Shown here one piece after another: positions 8,913 through 16,946 of a stretch of 39,499 nucleotides of DNA. The notes under the pieces are model-generated. The model was given only the letters and a program-made list of their open reading frames with translations, ran no database searches and was not told the DNA's origin. Every line of letters begins with the position of its first letter. The first letter of the stretch is position 1. This DNA comes from Erysipelotrichaceae bacterium (lineage in GTDB: Bacteria; Bacillota_I; Bacilli_A; Erysipelotrichales; Erysipelotrichaceae). A program made the translations under genes and the position numbers. Location: NCBI GenBank assembly GCA_015058955.1, contig SVBJ01000016.1:1-39499 (forward strand), read 5' to 3'.

Positions 8913-10179
8913 ACACTATCTGGCCATAGACATCGGTGCTTCAAGCGGCAGACACATAGTTGGCTGGTTGGAAAACGGCGAATTGAAGACTGAGGAAGTC
9001 TACCGCTTCAGAAATGGCGTAAGTGAGGAAAACGGACATCTTACATGGGATGTCAGACATCTCGATGAAGAAGTCAGAAAAGGAATTGATGAGGCTCAGA
9101 AGAGGTTTGAAATAGAATCACTGTCCATAGATACCTGGGGAGTAGACTATGTACTCATTAGGGGTGATCAGGAAGTATATCCCGTATATGCCTACAGGGA
9201 CAGAAGAACTGAAAGAGTGATCGATGAAGTTCATTCCATCATGCCGTTTGAACAATTGTATGAACATACTGGATGTCAGTTTCAGCCTTTCAATACGATT
9301 TATCAGCTCTATGATGATCTGAAACAGGGAAGACTCGAAGGAGTTACCGACTTCCTGATGATTCCGGAATATCTCCTGTATAAGCTGACTGGTGTCAAGA
9401 AGAAGGAATTCACCAATGCCACGACCATGGGTATGATCAATCATGATACCCTTGGATATGATGAGAAAATCATTAACAGTCTGGGATTACCAGTAAGTCT
9501 GTTCCCGAAACTGCATCAGCCGGGAGAATTAATTGGTTATTATCAGGGCATCAAGGTCATGTTATGTGCTACCCATGATACTGGTTCAGCCGTTGAAGGC
9601 ATTCCGATGGAAGGCAATCAGCTGTATATTTCCTCCGGTACCTGGTCATTATTGGGAGTCAAGACGGAAAAACCAATCACTGACATCAATTCTATGAAGG
9701 CAAACTACTCCAATGAAGGCGGAGTAGGGTACAACCGTTATCAGAAGAACATCATGGGCATGTGGATCGTCAATGAACTGCAGAGGCAGCTGTGTCCGGA
9801 TGAGAATATAGCCGATATTGTTACCAGGGCACAGGAAAGTAACTATGATGAAGTGCTGGATGCCAATCATGAGTCTCTGCTGGCCCCGGAAAGCATGAAA
9901 GAGGCCTTTGATGACCTGCTGAAGGTAAGGCCACAGAATAAATACGATTACTTCCGCTGTGCTTACAGATCTCTGGCCCTGTCCTACAGACAGGCCATTG
10001 AGGAACTGGAAAACAACACGGGAAGGAAATATGAAAAGCTCTACATTGTCGGAGGAGGAGCCAAGAATATGTTCCTCAACAGGCTGACTGAAGAAGCCAC
10101 CGGCAAGAAGGTAGTAGCCTTGCCGATAGAGGCAACTGCCATCGGCAACCTGATGATCCAGATCAGAAACAATTATTAA
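8902..10179 (+). CDS. rhaB: L-rhamnulokinase
   Basis: 425 residues from ATG 8902 (giving MKNKHYLAIDIGASSGR); in-frame TTG 8884 and ATG 8887 lie inside rhaD and would add six residues, so the start is slightly uncertain. FGGY-family kinase with actin-like ATPase fold: phosphate-1 motif AIDIGASSGR, DTWGVDYVL, catalytic-Asp region ATHDTGSAV, and IVGGGAKN near the C-terminus. It phosphorylates L-rhamnulose at O1. The start overlaps rhaD by 11 bases. It ends the operon; no rhamnose transporter or mutarotase gene is adjacent, so uptake must be encoded elsewhere. Confidence 0.95.
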   Translation: MKNKHYLAIDIGASSGRHIVGWLENGELKTEEVYRFRNGVSEENGHLTWDVRHLDEEVRKGIDEAQKRFEIESLSIDTWGVDYVLIRGDQEVYPVYAYRDRRTERVIDEVHSIMPFEQLYEHTGCQFQPFNTIYQLYDDLKQGRLEGVTDFLMIPEYLLYKLTGVKKKEFTNATTMGMINHDTLGYDEKIINSLGLPVSLFPKLHQPGELIGYYQGIKVMLCATHDTGSAVEGIPMEGNQLYISSGTWSLLGVKTEKPITDINSMKANYSNEGGVGYNRYQKNIMGMWIVNELQRQLCPDENIADIVTRAQESNYDEVLDANHESLLAPESMKEAFDDLLKVRPQNKYDYFRCAYRSLALSYRQAIEELENNTGRKYEKLYIVGGGAKNMFLNRLTEEATGKKVVALPIEATAIGNLMIQIRNNY

Positions 10180-10196
10180 CATCCATGCTTAACAAT

Positions 10197-10233
10197 AAAA
10201 CCCCACTTCAGTTCAAATCTGAAATGGGGTTTT
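10197..10233. terminator. Bidirectional terminator between rhaB and the desulfoferrodoxin gene
   Basis: AAAACCCCA (10197-10205) pairs with TGGGGTTTT (10225-10233); the stem is extended inside by CTTCAG/CTGAAA. A and T runs on both sides allow termination of both convergent transcripts. Confidence 0.85.
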
Positions 10234-10278
10234 AAATGCTTTTCTGACCTGTCTGGTTCAGAAGGGCTTTTAAAGTGA

Positions 10279-10659
10279 TTAGATCTCTGTCTTCCAGAAA
10301 CCGTGCAGGTTGCAGTATTCATAAGCTGCGACCGGCTTTTCATCTTCTGCCAGAGCGAAAACGGCAACTGGCTGATCGCCAGGCTTGAGATCGTGCTTCT
10401 GATAACCCTTGTCTGTTTCCAAAATGACGAAATTGATGAAGTGAGCTTCCAGCATTGGATGGAGAACTTCACCGACCTGAACGGTAACCTTGTTTCCTTC
10501 TACCTTGACGGCAGGAACGTGCTTTTCACCGGCACCGTCTGATGTATTAGGAACTAATTCAACCATTGGCTCACCGCAGCACTTGGTAGGGCACTTGCTG
10601 CCGATTACTTCCAGAACCATCTTGCCGCAGCCATTGCACTTTAATAATTTAACTGTCAT
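10279..10659 (-). CDS. dfx: Desulfoferrodoxin (superoxide reductase)
   Basis: 126 residues, the normal length of 2Fe superoxide reductase. N-terminal desulforedoxin-like centre: Cys8, Cys11, Cys27, Cys28 (CNGC ... CCGEPM). The catalytic neelaredoxin-type domain has EKHVPA (His47), VLHPMLEAHF (His67, His73) and YCNLHGFWK (Cys116, His119), the His4-Cys iron site. It reduces superoxide to peroxide without producing oxygen, with electrons usually supplied by rubredoxin; a rubredoxin gene is present at 30458 in this window. The gene is monocistronic. RBS AAAGGAG; promoter seen upstream. Confidence 0.96.
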   Translation of the reverse strand: MTVKLLKCNGCGKMVLEVIGSKCPTKCCGEPMVELVPNTSDGAGEKHVPAVKVEGNKVTVQVGEVLHPMLEAHFINFVILETDKGYQKHDLKPGDQPVAVFALAEDEKPVAAYEYCNLHGFWKTEI

Positions 10660-10689
10660 GATTTTTTACACTCCTTTGTATGCAACTTC

Positions 10690-10718
10690 ATTTTACTTAA
10701 TTATTCGGAAAGCGACAA
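10690..10718 (-). promoter_or_regulatory. Desulfoferrodoxin gene promoter
   Basis: On the minus strand TTGTCG (10713-10718), 17-base spacer, TAAAAT (10690-10695), about 30 bases before the ATG. No obvious PerR- or Rex-type operator was recognised around it. Confidence 0.55.
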
Positions 10719-10729
10719 GGGATATGCAG

Positions 10730-10758
10730 ATGACCAAACTGATTATTTATGTTAGAAT
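10730..10758 (+). promoter_or_regulatory. ffh promoter
   Basis: ATGACC (10730-10735), 17-base spacer, TAGAAT (10753-10758); RBS AAGGGAG follows shortly before the ATG at 10780. Confidence 0.5.
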
Positions 10759-10779
10759 ACATCGTAAGGGAGTGATTTT

Positions 10780-12087
10780 ATGGCGTTTGAATCATTAAGT
10801 ACAAGACTGACCAGCGCTTTCAAGCATATTGCCGGCAAGGATAAGCTGACCGAAAAGAACATGGAAGCCATGTTGAGGGAGATCAGAGTAGCCTTACTGG
10901 AAGCTGACGTTAACTATACCGTCGTCAAGAATTTCATCAATACCATCAGAGAACAGATGGTTGGTGTTCAGGTATCACAGGCACTCAATCCTGACCAGCA
11001 GGTCTACAAGATCGTTTCTGACGAGATCGTCAGACTGCTGGGTGAATCCGAAGCAGGGATAAACTTCAAGACCAGCGGCATTACTACCGTCATGGTAGTA
11101 GGTCTGCAGGGTACCGGTAAGACAACATCCGTTGCCAAGATCGCCAAACTGTTTAAGGAAAAGCAGAATCGCAAGCCTCTGATCATTGCGGCTGACATCA
11201 TCAGACCGGCTGCCATTGAGCAGTTACAGACCTTAGGCAAGCAGATCGATGTTGAGGTATTCACCTTAGGCGTCAATGTCAAGGTTGAGGAAGCCGTCAG
11301 ACAGGGCCTGGAACATGCCCGCAAGAACGGTTATGATACCGTACTGATCGATACGGCTGGACGTCTGCATGTCGATGACGAACTGATGGCTGAGCTGAAG
11401 AGACTGAAGGACAGATTCCATCCGGATGAAATACTGTTAACCGTTGATGCCATGACCGGTCAGGACATCGTCAACGTTGCCAGAAGCTTTGATGATCTGC
11501 TGAATGTTACCGGTTTGATCGTCACCAAGTTTGATGGCGATGCCAGAGGCGGCGGTGTCTTATCTGTCAGATCAATTACCGATGTTCCGGTAAAGTTCGT
11601 CGGTACCGGTGAAAAGATCGATGACCTTGATGTCTTCTATCCTGACAGAATGGCTTCCCGTATTCTGGGCATGGGCGATTTGCAGTCACTGATCGAAAAG
11701 GCTGAAGCTGAGCTTGACCAGGAAGAAATGGAAAAGGCTGCCCAGAGATTAATGAGCGGCAAGTTTGACCTCAATGACATGCTGGTACAGATGAGACAGA
11801 TGAAGAAGCTGGGACCTTTATCCGGCATTCTGAAGATGCTGCCGGGCATGAACCAGTACAGTTCATTGCTGGAAGGCCAGGATACTGAAGGGGCAATGAA
11901 GAGGACGGAAGCCATCATCCTTTCCATGACACCGGCTGAAAGAAGAGACCCGAGCATGCTGCGTTCATCTCATAAAAACAGAATAGCCAAGGGTTCCGGA
12001 ACCAGTGTCCGGGAAGTAAACAAGCTGCTGAACAACTTTGACAGAATGCAGCGCGTGATGAAGCAGATGGGCGGATTCCGTTTCTGA
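10780..12087 (+). CDS. ffh: Signal recognition particle protein Ffh (SRP54 GTPase)
   Basis: 435 residues, near the usual 440-450. N domain (about 1-90), G domain with P-loop GLQGTGKT at residues 108-115, DTAGRLHVDD, and TKFDGDARGG, then a methionine-rich M domain (about 300-435) that binds signal sequences and 4.5S RNA. It targets nascent membrane proteins to FtsY at the membrane. In many Bacillota ffh directly precedes rpsP; here dinB, luxS and a MetE-like gene lie between. No ylxM gene is present upstream. It has its own promoter and terminator. Confidence 0.97.
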   Translation: MAFESLSTRLTSAFKHIAGKDKLTEKNMEAMLREIRVALLEADVNYTVVKNFINTIREQMVGVQVSQALNPDQQVYKIVSDEIVRLLGESEAGINFKTSGITTVMVVGLQGTGKTTSVAKIAKLFKEKQNRKPLIIAADIIRPAAIEQLQTLGKQIDVEVFTLGVNVKVEEAVRQGLEHARKNGYDTVLIDTAGRLHVDDELMAELKRLKDRFHPDEILLTVDAMTGQDIVNVARSFDDLLNVTGLIVTKFDGDARGGGVLSVRSITDVPVKFVGTGEKIDDLDVFYPDRMASRILGMGDLQSLIEKAEAELDQEEMEKAAQRLMSGKFDLNDMLVQMRQMKKLGPLSGILKMLPGMNQYSSLLEGQDTEGAMKRTEAIILSMTPAERRDPSMLRSSHKNRIAKGSGTSVREVNKLLNNFDRMQRVMKQMGGFRF

Positions 12088-12100
12088 AAATAAGCAAATG

Positions 12101-12125
12101 AAGCACCTTAGGGTGCTTTTCTTTT
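12101..12125 (+). terminator. ffh terminator
   Basis: AAGCACC (12101-12107) and GGTGCTT with a 4-base loop, followed by TTCTTTT. Confidence 0.85.
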
Positions 12126-12140
12126 AGATGAAATACTGTG

Positions 12141-12149
12141 TGATATAAT
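12141..12149 (+). promoter_or_regulatory. dinB promoter (extended -10)
   Basis: TGATATAAT: TATAAT (12144-12149) with the TGn extension and no clear -35. No LexA box of the Bacillus type (GAACN4GTTC) was seen nearby, so SOS control is not supported by the sequence. Confidence 0.5.
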
Positions 12150-12174
12150 TAGCTGTAGGGAAAGGAGGAACATC

Positions 12175-13395
12175 ATGGACCAGATTATCATCCATGTCGA
12201 CATGGACGCTTTCTATGCTTCAGTGGAAATACGTGATGATCCTTCCTTACGCGGAAAGCCTCTGATAATAGGCTCACTGCCGCATGAACGCGGAGTGGTG
12301 GCAACCTGTAGCTATGAAGCCCGTAAATACGGTGTTCATTCAGGCATGAACATCAAGGAAGCCTACAGACTTTGTCCTCAGGGGATCTACCGCCATCCTG
12401 ACTTCAACAAATACAGAACGGTATCTCAGCAGCTCCATGAGATCTGGTACAGCTATGCTTCCGCTGCCCAGGCGATATCTCTGGATGAGGCTTATCTGGA
12501 TGTAACGGAACAGGCCGGTAATCTGGAAGGAGCCAGGGAAATAGCCATGACCATCAAGAAGCGCACCAGAGAAGAAGTAGGCCTGACCTGTTCAGTGGGA
12601 GTAGGCTATTCCAAGACAGCTGCCAAGACTGCCAGTGAAGAGAAAAAACCGGACGGTTACTTTGAGATTGCAGATGCTGAAGCATTTGTTGATCTGGTCA
12701 TCGACCGTGATGTCAGAGTCCTTTATACCGTCGGAGAGAAAACAGCTCAGAAACTGAATCTGGCCGGAATTTATAGCGTAAGAGACATTCAGAATAACAG
12801 CGCCAAAGTCAGGGAACTGCTGGGAAAATCCGGAGCCTGGATAACACAGATCGCCTATGGCATTGATCAGCGCAAGGTAACACCGTATCGGCCGGAAGAT
12901 GCCAAGTCAATAGGACGTGAGGTTACCTTCCAGCATGACGTCAGCGATTATGGTTTCCTCAAGGATGTTTTGCTGCTGCTGTCGCTCTGTGTTGAACACC
13001 GAGCCAGGGGAGTAGGACTTCAGGGAGGCGGAGTGACTTTGAAACTGACCTATGCTGACATGACCGGCATTACCCGCTCACGCCTGACTGATTCCTGTGA
13101 ATCAGCGTATCAGATCTACCGAATTGCGGCTGATCTGCTAAACAGGGAGGAGGAAGAACCGGTACGTCTGATTGGAGTCAGCATCTATAACCTTGCCCGT
13201 CACCGTCACCGTCAGCTGTCTCTGTTTGACTATGATGAGGATCCGCTGGATGAGGCCAACAGGGAAATGAAGAAGCGGCTGGAAAACCTGGAGAGAAAAT
13301 ACGGACTTGATTTTGCGGGTAATCTGGAAAAAATCTACAGCTCCCAGGTCCTTTACCGAACCATAGAATACATGCGCAAGCGCAGTGAAAACTGA
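12175..13395 (+). CDS. dinB: DNA polymerase IV (Y family)
   Basis: 406 residues. Catalytic motif HVDMDAFYASVE (Asp9) with the steric-gate aromatic pair Phe13-Tyr14, second catalytic motif SLDEAYLDVT, and CSVGVGYSKTAAKTASEEKKPDGY, all hallmark positions of the IMS/UmuC-like domain; a helix-hairpin-helix region and the little-finger domain follow. The final segment (RQLSLFDYDED) resembles the beta-clamp binding QLSLF motif, which would place it at the replication fork. It carries out error-prone translesion synthesis. RBS AAAGGAGG is strong. It is probably monocistronic or co-transcribed with luxS, 65 bases downstream. Confidence 0.95.
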   Translation: MDQIIIHVDMDAFYASVEIRDDPSLRGKPLIIGSLPHERGVVATCSYEARKYGVHSGMNIKEAYRLCPQGIYRHPDFNKYRTVSQQLHEIWYSYASAAQAISLDEAYLDVTEQAGNLEGAREIAMTIKKRTREEVGLTCSVGVGYSKTAAKTASEEKKPDGYFEIADAEAFVDLVIDRDVRVLYTVGEKTAQKLNLAGIYSVRDIQNNSAKVRELLGKSGAWITQIAYGIDQRKVTPYRPEDAKSIGREVTFQHDVSDYGFLKDVLLLLSLCVEHRARGVGLQGGGVTLKLTYADMTGITRSRLTDSCESAYQIYRIAADLLNREEEEPVRLIGVSIYNLARHRHRQLSLFDYDEDPLDEANREMKKRLENLERKYGLDFAGNLEKIYSSQVLYRTIEYMRKRSEN

Positions 13396-13415
13396 ATGAT
13401 TATTTGCCAGAGAAA

Positions 13416-13424
13416 TGATATATT
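13416..13424 (+). promoter_or_regulatory. Possible luxS promoter (extended -10)
   Basis: TGATATATT: TATATT (13419-13424) with TGn extension, no convincing -35. It lies in the 65-base gap between dinB and luxS. Confidence 0.35.
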
Positions 13425-13460
13425 CATATTAATAAGCCAGTTGCCTGAAAGGAGAGAACC

Positions 13461-13922
13461 ATGGAAAGAATAGCGAGTTTTACAGTAAATCATGACATTC
13501 TGGAAAAGGGAATGTACATATCAAGAATCGACAATGATGTCGTTACCTATGACGTCCGCATGAAGAAGCCCAATCAGGGTGACTATCTTTCAACCGGGGG
13601 AATGCATTCAATTGAACACCTCTTTGCGACCTATGCCCGCAACAGCAGATTCGCTGACAGTGTGATCTATGTCGGGCCGATGGGATGCAGAACAGGGTTT
13701 TATCTGCTGGTAAGAAACACCATGTCGCATTCGGAAGCAATCGAACTTGTCAGGGAATCAATGCAGTTCATTGCTGGTTTTGAAGGTGAAATGCCGGGAG
13801 GACGAAGAGAAGAATGCGGCAACTATCTGGATCATGATGTGCCTCAGGCCAAAGCTGTGGCAGCAGACATGCTGAAAGTACTGAAAAACTGGAAAGAAGA
13901 AGATCTTAAGTACAAGGAGTAA
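13461..13922 (+). CDS. luxS: S-ribosylhomocysteine lyase (AI-2 synthase)
   Basis: 153 residues, the usual length. Metal ligands His49 and His53 (HSIEHLFATY) and Cys119 (REECGNY); catalytic cysteine Cys76 in GPMGCRTGFY. It splits S-ribosylhomocysteine into homocysteine and DPD, the precursor of autoinducer-2. The neighbour four bases downstream is a MetE-like methyltransferase, which would return homocysteine to methionine, so the pair fits the activated methyl cycle more directly than signalling. The Pfs nucleosidase that makes its substrate is not in the window. RBS AAAGGAGAG. Confidence 0.97.
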   Translation: MERIASFTVNHDILEKGMYISRIDNDVVTYDVRMKKPNQGDYLSTGGMHSIEHLFATYARNSRFADSVIYVGPMGCRTGFYLLVRNTMSHSEAIELVRESMQFIAGFEGEMPGGRREECGNYLDHDVPQAKAVAADMLKVLKNWKEEDLKYKE

Positions 13923-13926
13923 AGTT

Positions 13927-15036
13927 ATGAAACATACACCGTTCAGATATGATTATGTGGGAAGCTTTCTGAGACCGGAAAGACTCAAGGAAGCCAGAAG
14001 TGCCTTTTTCAGCGGACAGATCAGTCAGGATGAACTGAAGAAGGTTGAGGATGAATGCATTACCGAACTTATCGGCAAGCTTAAGGAACTGGGATACCCG
14101 GTCATTACGGATGGGGAATTCCGCCGCAGCTGGTGGCATCTGGATTTCTTCTGGGGACTTAACGGCATTGAAAAGAAGGCAACCCGTGACGGACTGCATT
14201 TCCATGGGGAAGTCACCAAGGCGGAAAGTGCCGTTATTACCGGCAAGATCAGTGGGGAAAACCATCCGTTTGTCGAACACTTCCACTTTGTAAAGCAGCT
14301 TGAAGATGAAAACACCGTTGCCAAACAGACCATACCTTCACCGGCTCAGTTGCTGGTTCAGCTCAGACTTCCGGAGTTTGCCAGGGAAAACAGTGCCATC
14401 TATCCGGATGATGAAGAACTGAAGAATGACATTGTCAAGGCCTATCACCAGGTCATCGCTGATCTGTATGAGGAAGGATGCCGCAATCTGCAGCTGGATG
14501 ACTGTACCTGGACCTTATACGCAGACCGCAGCTTCTGGCCTCGTTTCGGCATTACTGAGGGCAAACTCAGAGTGATAGCCGAAGAGGAAGTTGAACTCAA
14601 TAACCGCGTATTAGCCTGCAAGCCGGCTGACATGGTGATCAATACGCATGTCTGCCGCGGCAATTTCCATTCAACCTATGCCAACAGTGGTCCGTATGAT
14701 CCAATTGCTCCATACCTGTTTGCCAGGGAAAACGTTGATGCCTTCTATCTGGAATACGATGATGCCAGAAGCGGCGGCTTCAGGCCTCTGGGATTTGTTC
14801 CGGAAGGAAAGAAAGTGGTCCTGGGTCTTATCACTACCAAGAAACCTGATCTGGAAGACAAAGAAGACATAAAGAACAAGATCAGAGACGCTTCGCAATA
14901 TGTTCCTCTGGAAAATCTCTGTCTGTCCACCCAGTGCGGCTTTGCGTCCACTGAAGAAGGAAATGTTCTGACCTTTGAAGAGCAGTGGAACAAGCTCAGA
15001 CTCATTAAGGAAATTGCGGAAGAGGTCTGGAAATAA
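13927..15036 (+). CDS. MetE-like methionine synthase, short C-terminal-domain type (YxjG/YxjH family)
   Basis: 369 residues, corresponding to the C-terminal catalytic half of cobalamin-independent methionine synthase only. Zinc ligands seen: His241 and Cys243 (THVCRGN), Glu276 (YLEYDD) and Cys337 (STQCGFAS). The N-terminal domain of full MetE is missing, as in the YxjG/YxjH group, so the methyl donor may not be methyl-tetrahydrofolate polyglutamate and is not known here. Linkage to luxS with a 4-base gap makes homocysteine the likely acceptor. It ends the dinB-luxS side of the region, with a terminator behind it. An alternative is a methyltransferase acting on another thiol. Confidence 0.88.
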   Translation: MKHTPFRYDYVGSFLRPERLKEARSAFFSGQISQDELKKVEDECITELIGKLKELGYPVITDGEFRRSWWHLDFFWGLNGIEKKATRDGLHFHGEVTKAESAVITGKISGENHPFVEHFHFVKQLEDENTVAKQTIPSPAQLLVQLRLPEFARENSAIYPDDEELKNDIVKAYHQVIADLYEEGCRNLQLDDCTWTLYADRSFWPRFGITEGKLRVIAEEEVELNNRVLACKPADMVINTHVCRGNFHSTYANSGPYDPIAPYLFARENVDAFYLEYDDARSGGFRPLGFVPEGKKVVLGLITTKKPDLEDKEDIKNKIRDASQYVPLENLCLSTQCGFASTEEGNVLTFEEQWNKLRLIKEIAEEVWK

Positions 15037-15042
15037 TTATCA

Positions 15043-15080
15043 AAGGTGTTAAGTAAAAATACTTGACACCTTGTTTTTTT
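15043..15080 (+). terminator. Terminator after the MetE-like gene
   Basis: A 13-base stem: AAGGTGTTAAGTA (15043-15055) with TACTTGACACCTT (15060-15072), one G-T pair, loop AAAA, then GTTTTTTT. The right arm contains the TTGACA of the next promoter. Confidence 0.85.
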
Positions 15081-15090
15081 ATGCTATGAT
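15063..15090 (+). promoter_or_regulatory. rpsP operon promoter
   Basis: TTGACA (15063-15068), 16-base spacer, TATGAT (15085-15090). The -35 box lies inside the right arm of the preceding terminator and the spacer includes its T run. Confidence 0.8.
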
Positions 15091-15127
15091 ATCTAGGTGA
15101 ATTAACAAGAAGGAGTTTAAATTATAT

Positions 15128-15391
15128 ATGGTTAAATTACGTTTAAAGAGAATGGGCGCCAAGAAGCAGCCTTCATATCGTATCGTCGCAGCTGACTCAA
15201 GAGCTCCACGTGACGGACGTTTCATCGAAATCTTAGGTTTCTACAATCCACGCAGCAATCCTGCCGAAATCAAGCTGGATGAAGAAAATATCTTAAAGTG
15301 GTTAAACAACGGTGCTCAGCCTACTGATACAGTCAGAAGCATCCTGTCTAAAGAAGGAATCATGAAGAAATTTCATGAACAGAAGAACTAA
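15128..15391 (+). CDS. rpsP: 30S ribosomal protein S16
   Basis: 87 residues. Starts [25 protein letters not shown], with [13 protein letters not shown] and the rest typical of bS16, an assembly protein of the 30S body. RBS AAGGAG about 13 bases before ATG. First gene of the cluster rpsP-khpA-rimM-trmD; its stop codon overlaps the khpA start (TAATG). Confidence 0.97.
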   Translation: MVKLRLKRMGAKKQPSYRIVAADSRAPRDGRFIEILGFYNPRSNPAEIKLDEENILKWLNNGAQPTDTVRSILSKEGIMKKFHEQKN

Positions 15392-15639
15392 TGATTGATT
15401 ACGAAAAAACATTACTGGACCTGGTAAAGCCAATGGTCGATGATCCTGATTCCGTCAGAGTTCAGACCATGGAAAGTGTCAATGAAAACGAGCAGATCAT
15501 TTATGTCTATGCCAAGAGCGAAGACATTGCCCGTCTCATCGGCCGTCAGGGAAGCATGGCAGGAGCAATCAGACAGCTGATGTCTGTCTGTTCACGTCTT
15601 GACAACAGGCGCATCTCAATCAAGTTTGAGTCCTACTAG
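15391..15639 (+). CDS. khpA: KH-domain RNA-binding protein KhpA (YlqC)
   Basis: 82 residues, a single KH domain with the GxxG loop in RLIGRQGSMAGAIRQL. KhpA pairs with KhpB (Jag/EloR) in other Firmicutes and affects RNA and cell elongation control. Coupled to rpsP by a TAATG overlap, the standard position for this gene. A terminator-like hairpin begins at its TAG stop. Confidence 0.93.
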   Translation: MIDYEKTLLDLVKPMVDDPDSVRVQTMESVNENEQIIYVYAKSEDIARLIGRQGSMAGAIRQLMSVCSRLDNRRISIKFESY

Positions 15640-15662
15640 GATGCATCACGGCATCCTTTTTT
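15639..15662 (+). terminator. Terminator-like hairpin fused to the rimM RBS
   Basis: GGATGC (15639-15644) and GCATCC (15651-15656) with a 6-base loop, then TTTTTT, then directly GGAGG of the rimM ribosome binding site. It starts at the last base of the khpA stop. It has the form of an intrinsic terminator, so it probably lowers read-through from rpsP-khpA into rimM-trmD. Confidence 0.7.
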
Positions 15663-15672
15663 GGAGGTAATC

Positions 15673-16170
15673 GTGGAATACATTAAGATTGGCAAAGTAG
15701 TAAATACCTTTGGACTGAAGGGTGAACTGAAGATCGAATCATACACCGATTTCCCGAATGAACGTTTCCGGAAAGGCCAGATCCTGCACATTGATTCTGC
15801 TGAAGGATTCCAGCAGGTTACTGTTTTAAGGAAAAGAGAACACAAGGGATTTTTGCTGGTGAGTTTTCAGGGCCTGGAAGACATCAATCTGGTGGAAAAG
15901 TTCAAGGGTTACCTGGTCTACATTTCCAAGGACCGCATTCATGAACTGCCGGCCGGACAGTATTATTACTTCCAGTTAAGAGGCTGTTCAGTTTATGACC
16001 AGAATCATTTCATCGGTACCGTTGAAAACGTTGAATCCGGTTATCAGACGATCTTAAGGATCAGAACTGATGACAGGGAGATCCTGGTTCCTTACGTTGA
16101 TGCCTTCGTCAAGGACGTTGACGTATCCAACAAGAGAATTGATGTAAATCTCATCGAGGGTTTTCTATGA
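15673..16170 (+). CDS. rimM: 16S rRNA processing protein RimM
   Basis: 165 residues from a GTG start at 15673, chosen because GGAGG lies 5 bases upstream and the product then begins VEYIKIGKVVNTFGLKGELKI, the usual RimM start. N-terminal beta-barrel RimM domain and C-terminal PRC-barrel (from about residue 95, GQYYYFQLRGCSVYD; end ILVPYVDAFVKDVD). It assists maturation of the 30S head and binds S19. Its TGA overlaps the trmD ATG (ATGA). Confidence 0.95.
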   Translation: MEYIKIGKVVNTFGLKGELKIESYTDFPNERFRKGQILHIDSAEGFQQVTVLRKREHKGFLLVSFQGLEDINLVEKFKGYLVYISKDRIHELPAGQYYYFQLRGCSVYDQNHFIGTVENVESGYQTILRIRTDDREILVPYVDAFVKDVDVSNKRIDVNLIEGFL

Positions 16171-16904
16171 GAATAACCATCATGACGATCTTTCCCGAGA
16201 TGTTCGAAGGTTTCCTCAACACCTCGATCATAAAGAAAGCCAGACTGAAGAACATCGTTGACATTGAAGTCGCTGATTTCCGTCAGTATACCCTGGACAA
16301 ACACAACCGTGTGGATGAATATCCTTTCGGCGGGGGCCAGGGAATGGTGCTGATGTGTCAGCCGCTGCTGGACTGTCTCAGGGACATCAGAAGGGAAAAC
16401 AGCCATGTTATCCTGATGAATCCGACCGGGCAGCAGTTCAACCAGAAGAAGGCCCATCAGCTGCTGGATTACGATGACATCGTAATCATCTGCGGTCATT
16501 ATGAAGGCTATGATGCCAGGATCTCTGATTACGTTGATGAGGAGATCTCCATTGGCGATTACATTCTGACCGGAGGAGAGCTGGGCGCAATGGTTGTTAC
16601 CGATGCCGTTACCAGACTGGTAGACGGGGTCATCAGTGCCGACAGTACCGTTGATGAGACCTTTGAAACCGGTCTGCTGGAATATCCGCAGTATACCAAG
16701 CCGGTGGAATATGAGGGAAAGAAGGTTCCTGACGTCTTACTGTCAGGACATCATGAAAACATCAGGAAGTTCCGTTTATACGAGAGCCTGAAGAAAACCT
16801 ATCTGCGCCGTCCCGATCTGCTGGAAAACCGTGAGTTTACCCCGGAAGAGCGGAAAATGATGCGACAGATAAGGGAAGAACTCAGCGAAGAAGAAGCTGA
16901 ATAA
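16167..16904 (+). CDS. trmD: tRNA (guanine-37-N1)-methyltransferase
   Basis: 245 residues. SPOUT-class trefoil-knot enzyme: MRITIMTIFPEMFEGF at the start, DEYPFGGGQGMVL, HYEGYDARISDYVDEEISIGDYILTGGELGAMV (SAM-binding knot), and the C-terminal domain that grips the tRNA. It methylates G37 next to the anticodon and prevents +1 frameshifts. Translationally coupled to rimM by a 4-base overlap. Confidence 0.97.
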   Translation: MRITIMTIFPEMFEGFLNTSIIKKARLKNIVDIEVADFRQYTLDKHNRVDEYPFGGGQGMVLMCQPLLDCLRDIRRENSHVILMNPTGQQFNQKKAHQLLDYDDIVIICGHYEGYDARISDYVDEEISIGDYILTGGELGAMVVTDAVTRLVDGVISADSTVDETFETGLLEYPQYTKPVEYEGKKVPDVLLSGHHENIRKFRLYESLKKTYLRRPDLLENREFTPEERKMMRQIREELSEEEAE

Positions 16905-16911
16905 ATAATTC

Positions 16912-16940
16912 TTGAACGCCTGATATTATTATGATAAAAT
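16912..16940 (+). promoter_or_regulatory. rplS promoter
   Basis: TTGAAC (16912-16917), 17-base spacer, TAAAAT (16935-16940), lying just after trmD and about 85 bases before rplS. Confidence 0.75.
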
Positions 16941-16946
16941 AATCGG

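Noticed and set aside
9649-10182. 177-codon open frame antisense to rhaB
   Set aside because: Lies wholly within conserved kinase coding sequence and shares its codon periodicity; no start signal.
12100-12180. LexA (SOS) box upstream of dinB
   Set aside because: No GAAC-N4-GTTC-like or CGAACN-type match near the promoter.
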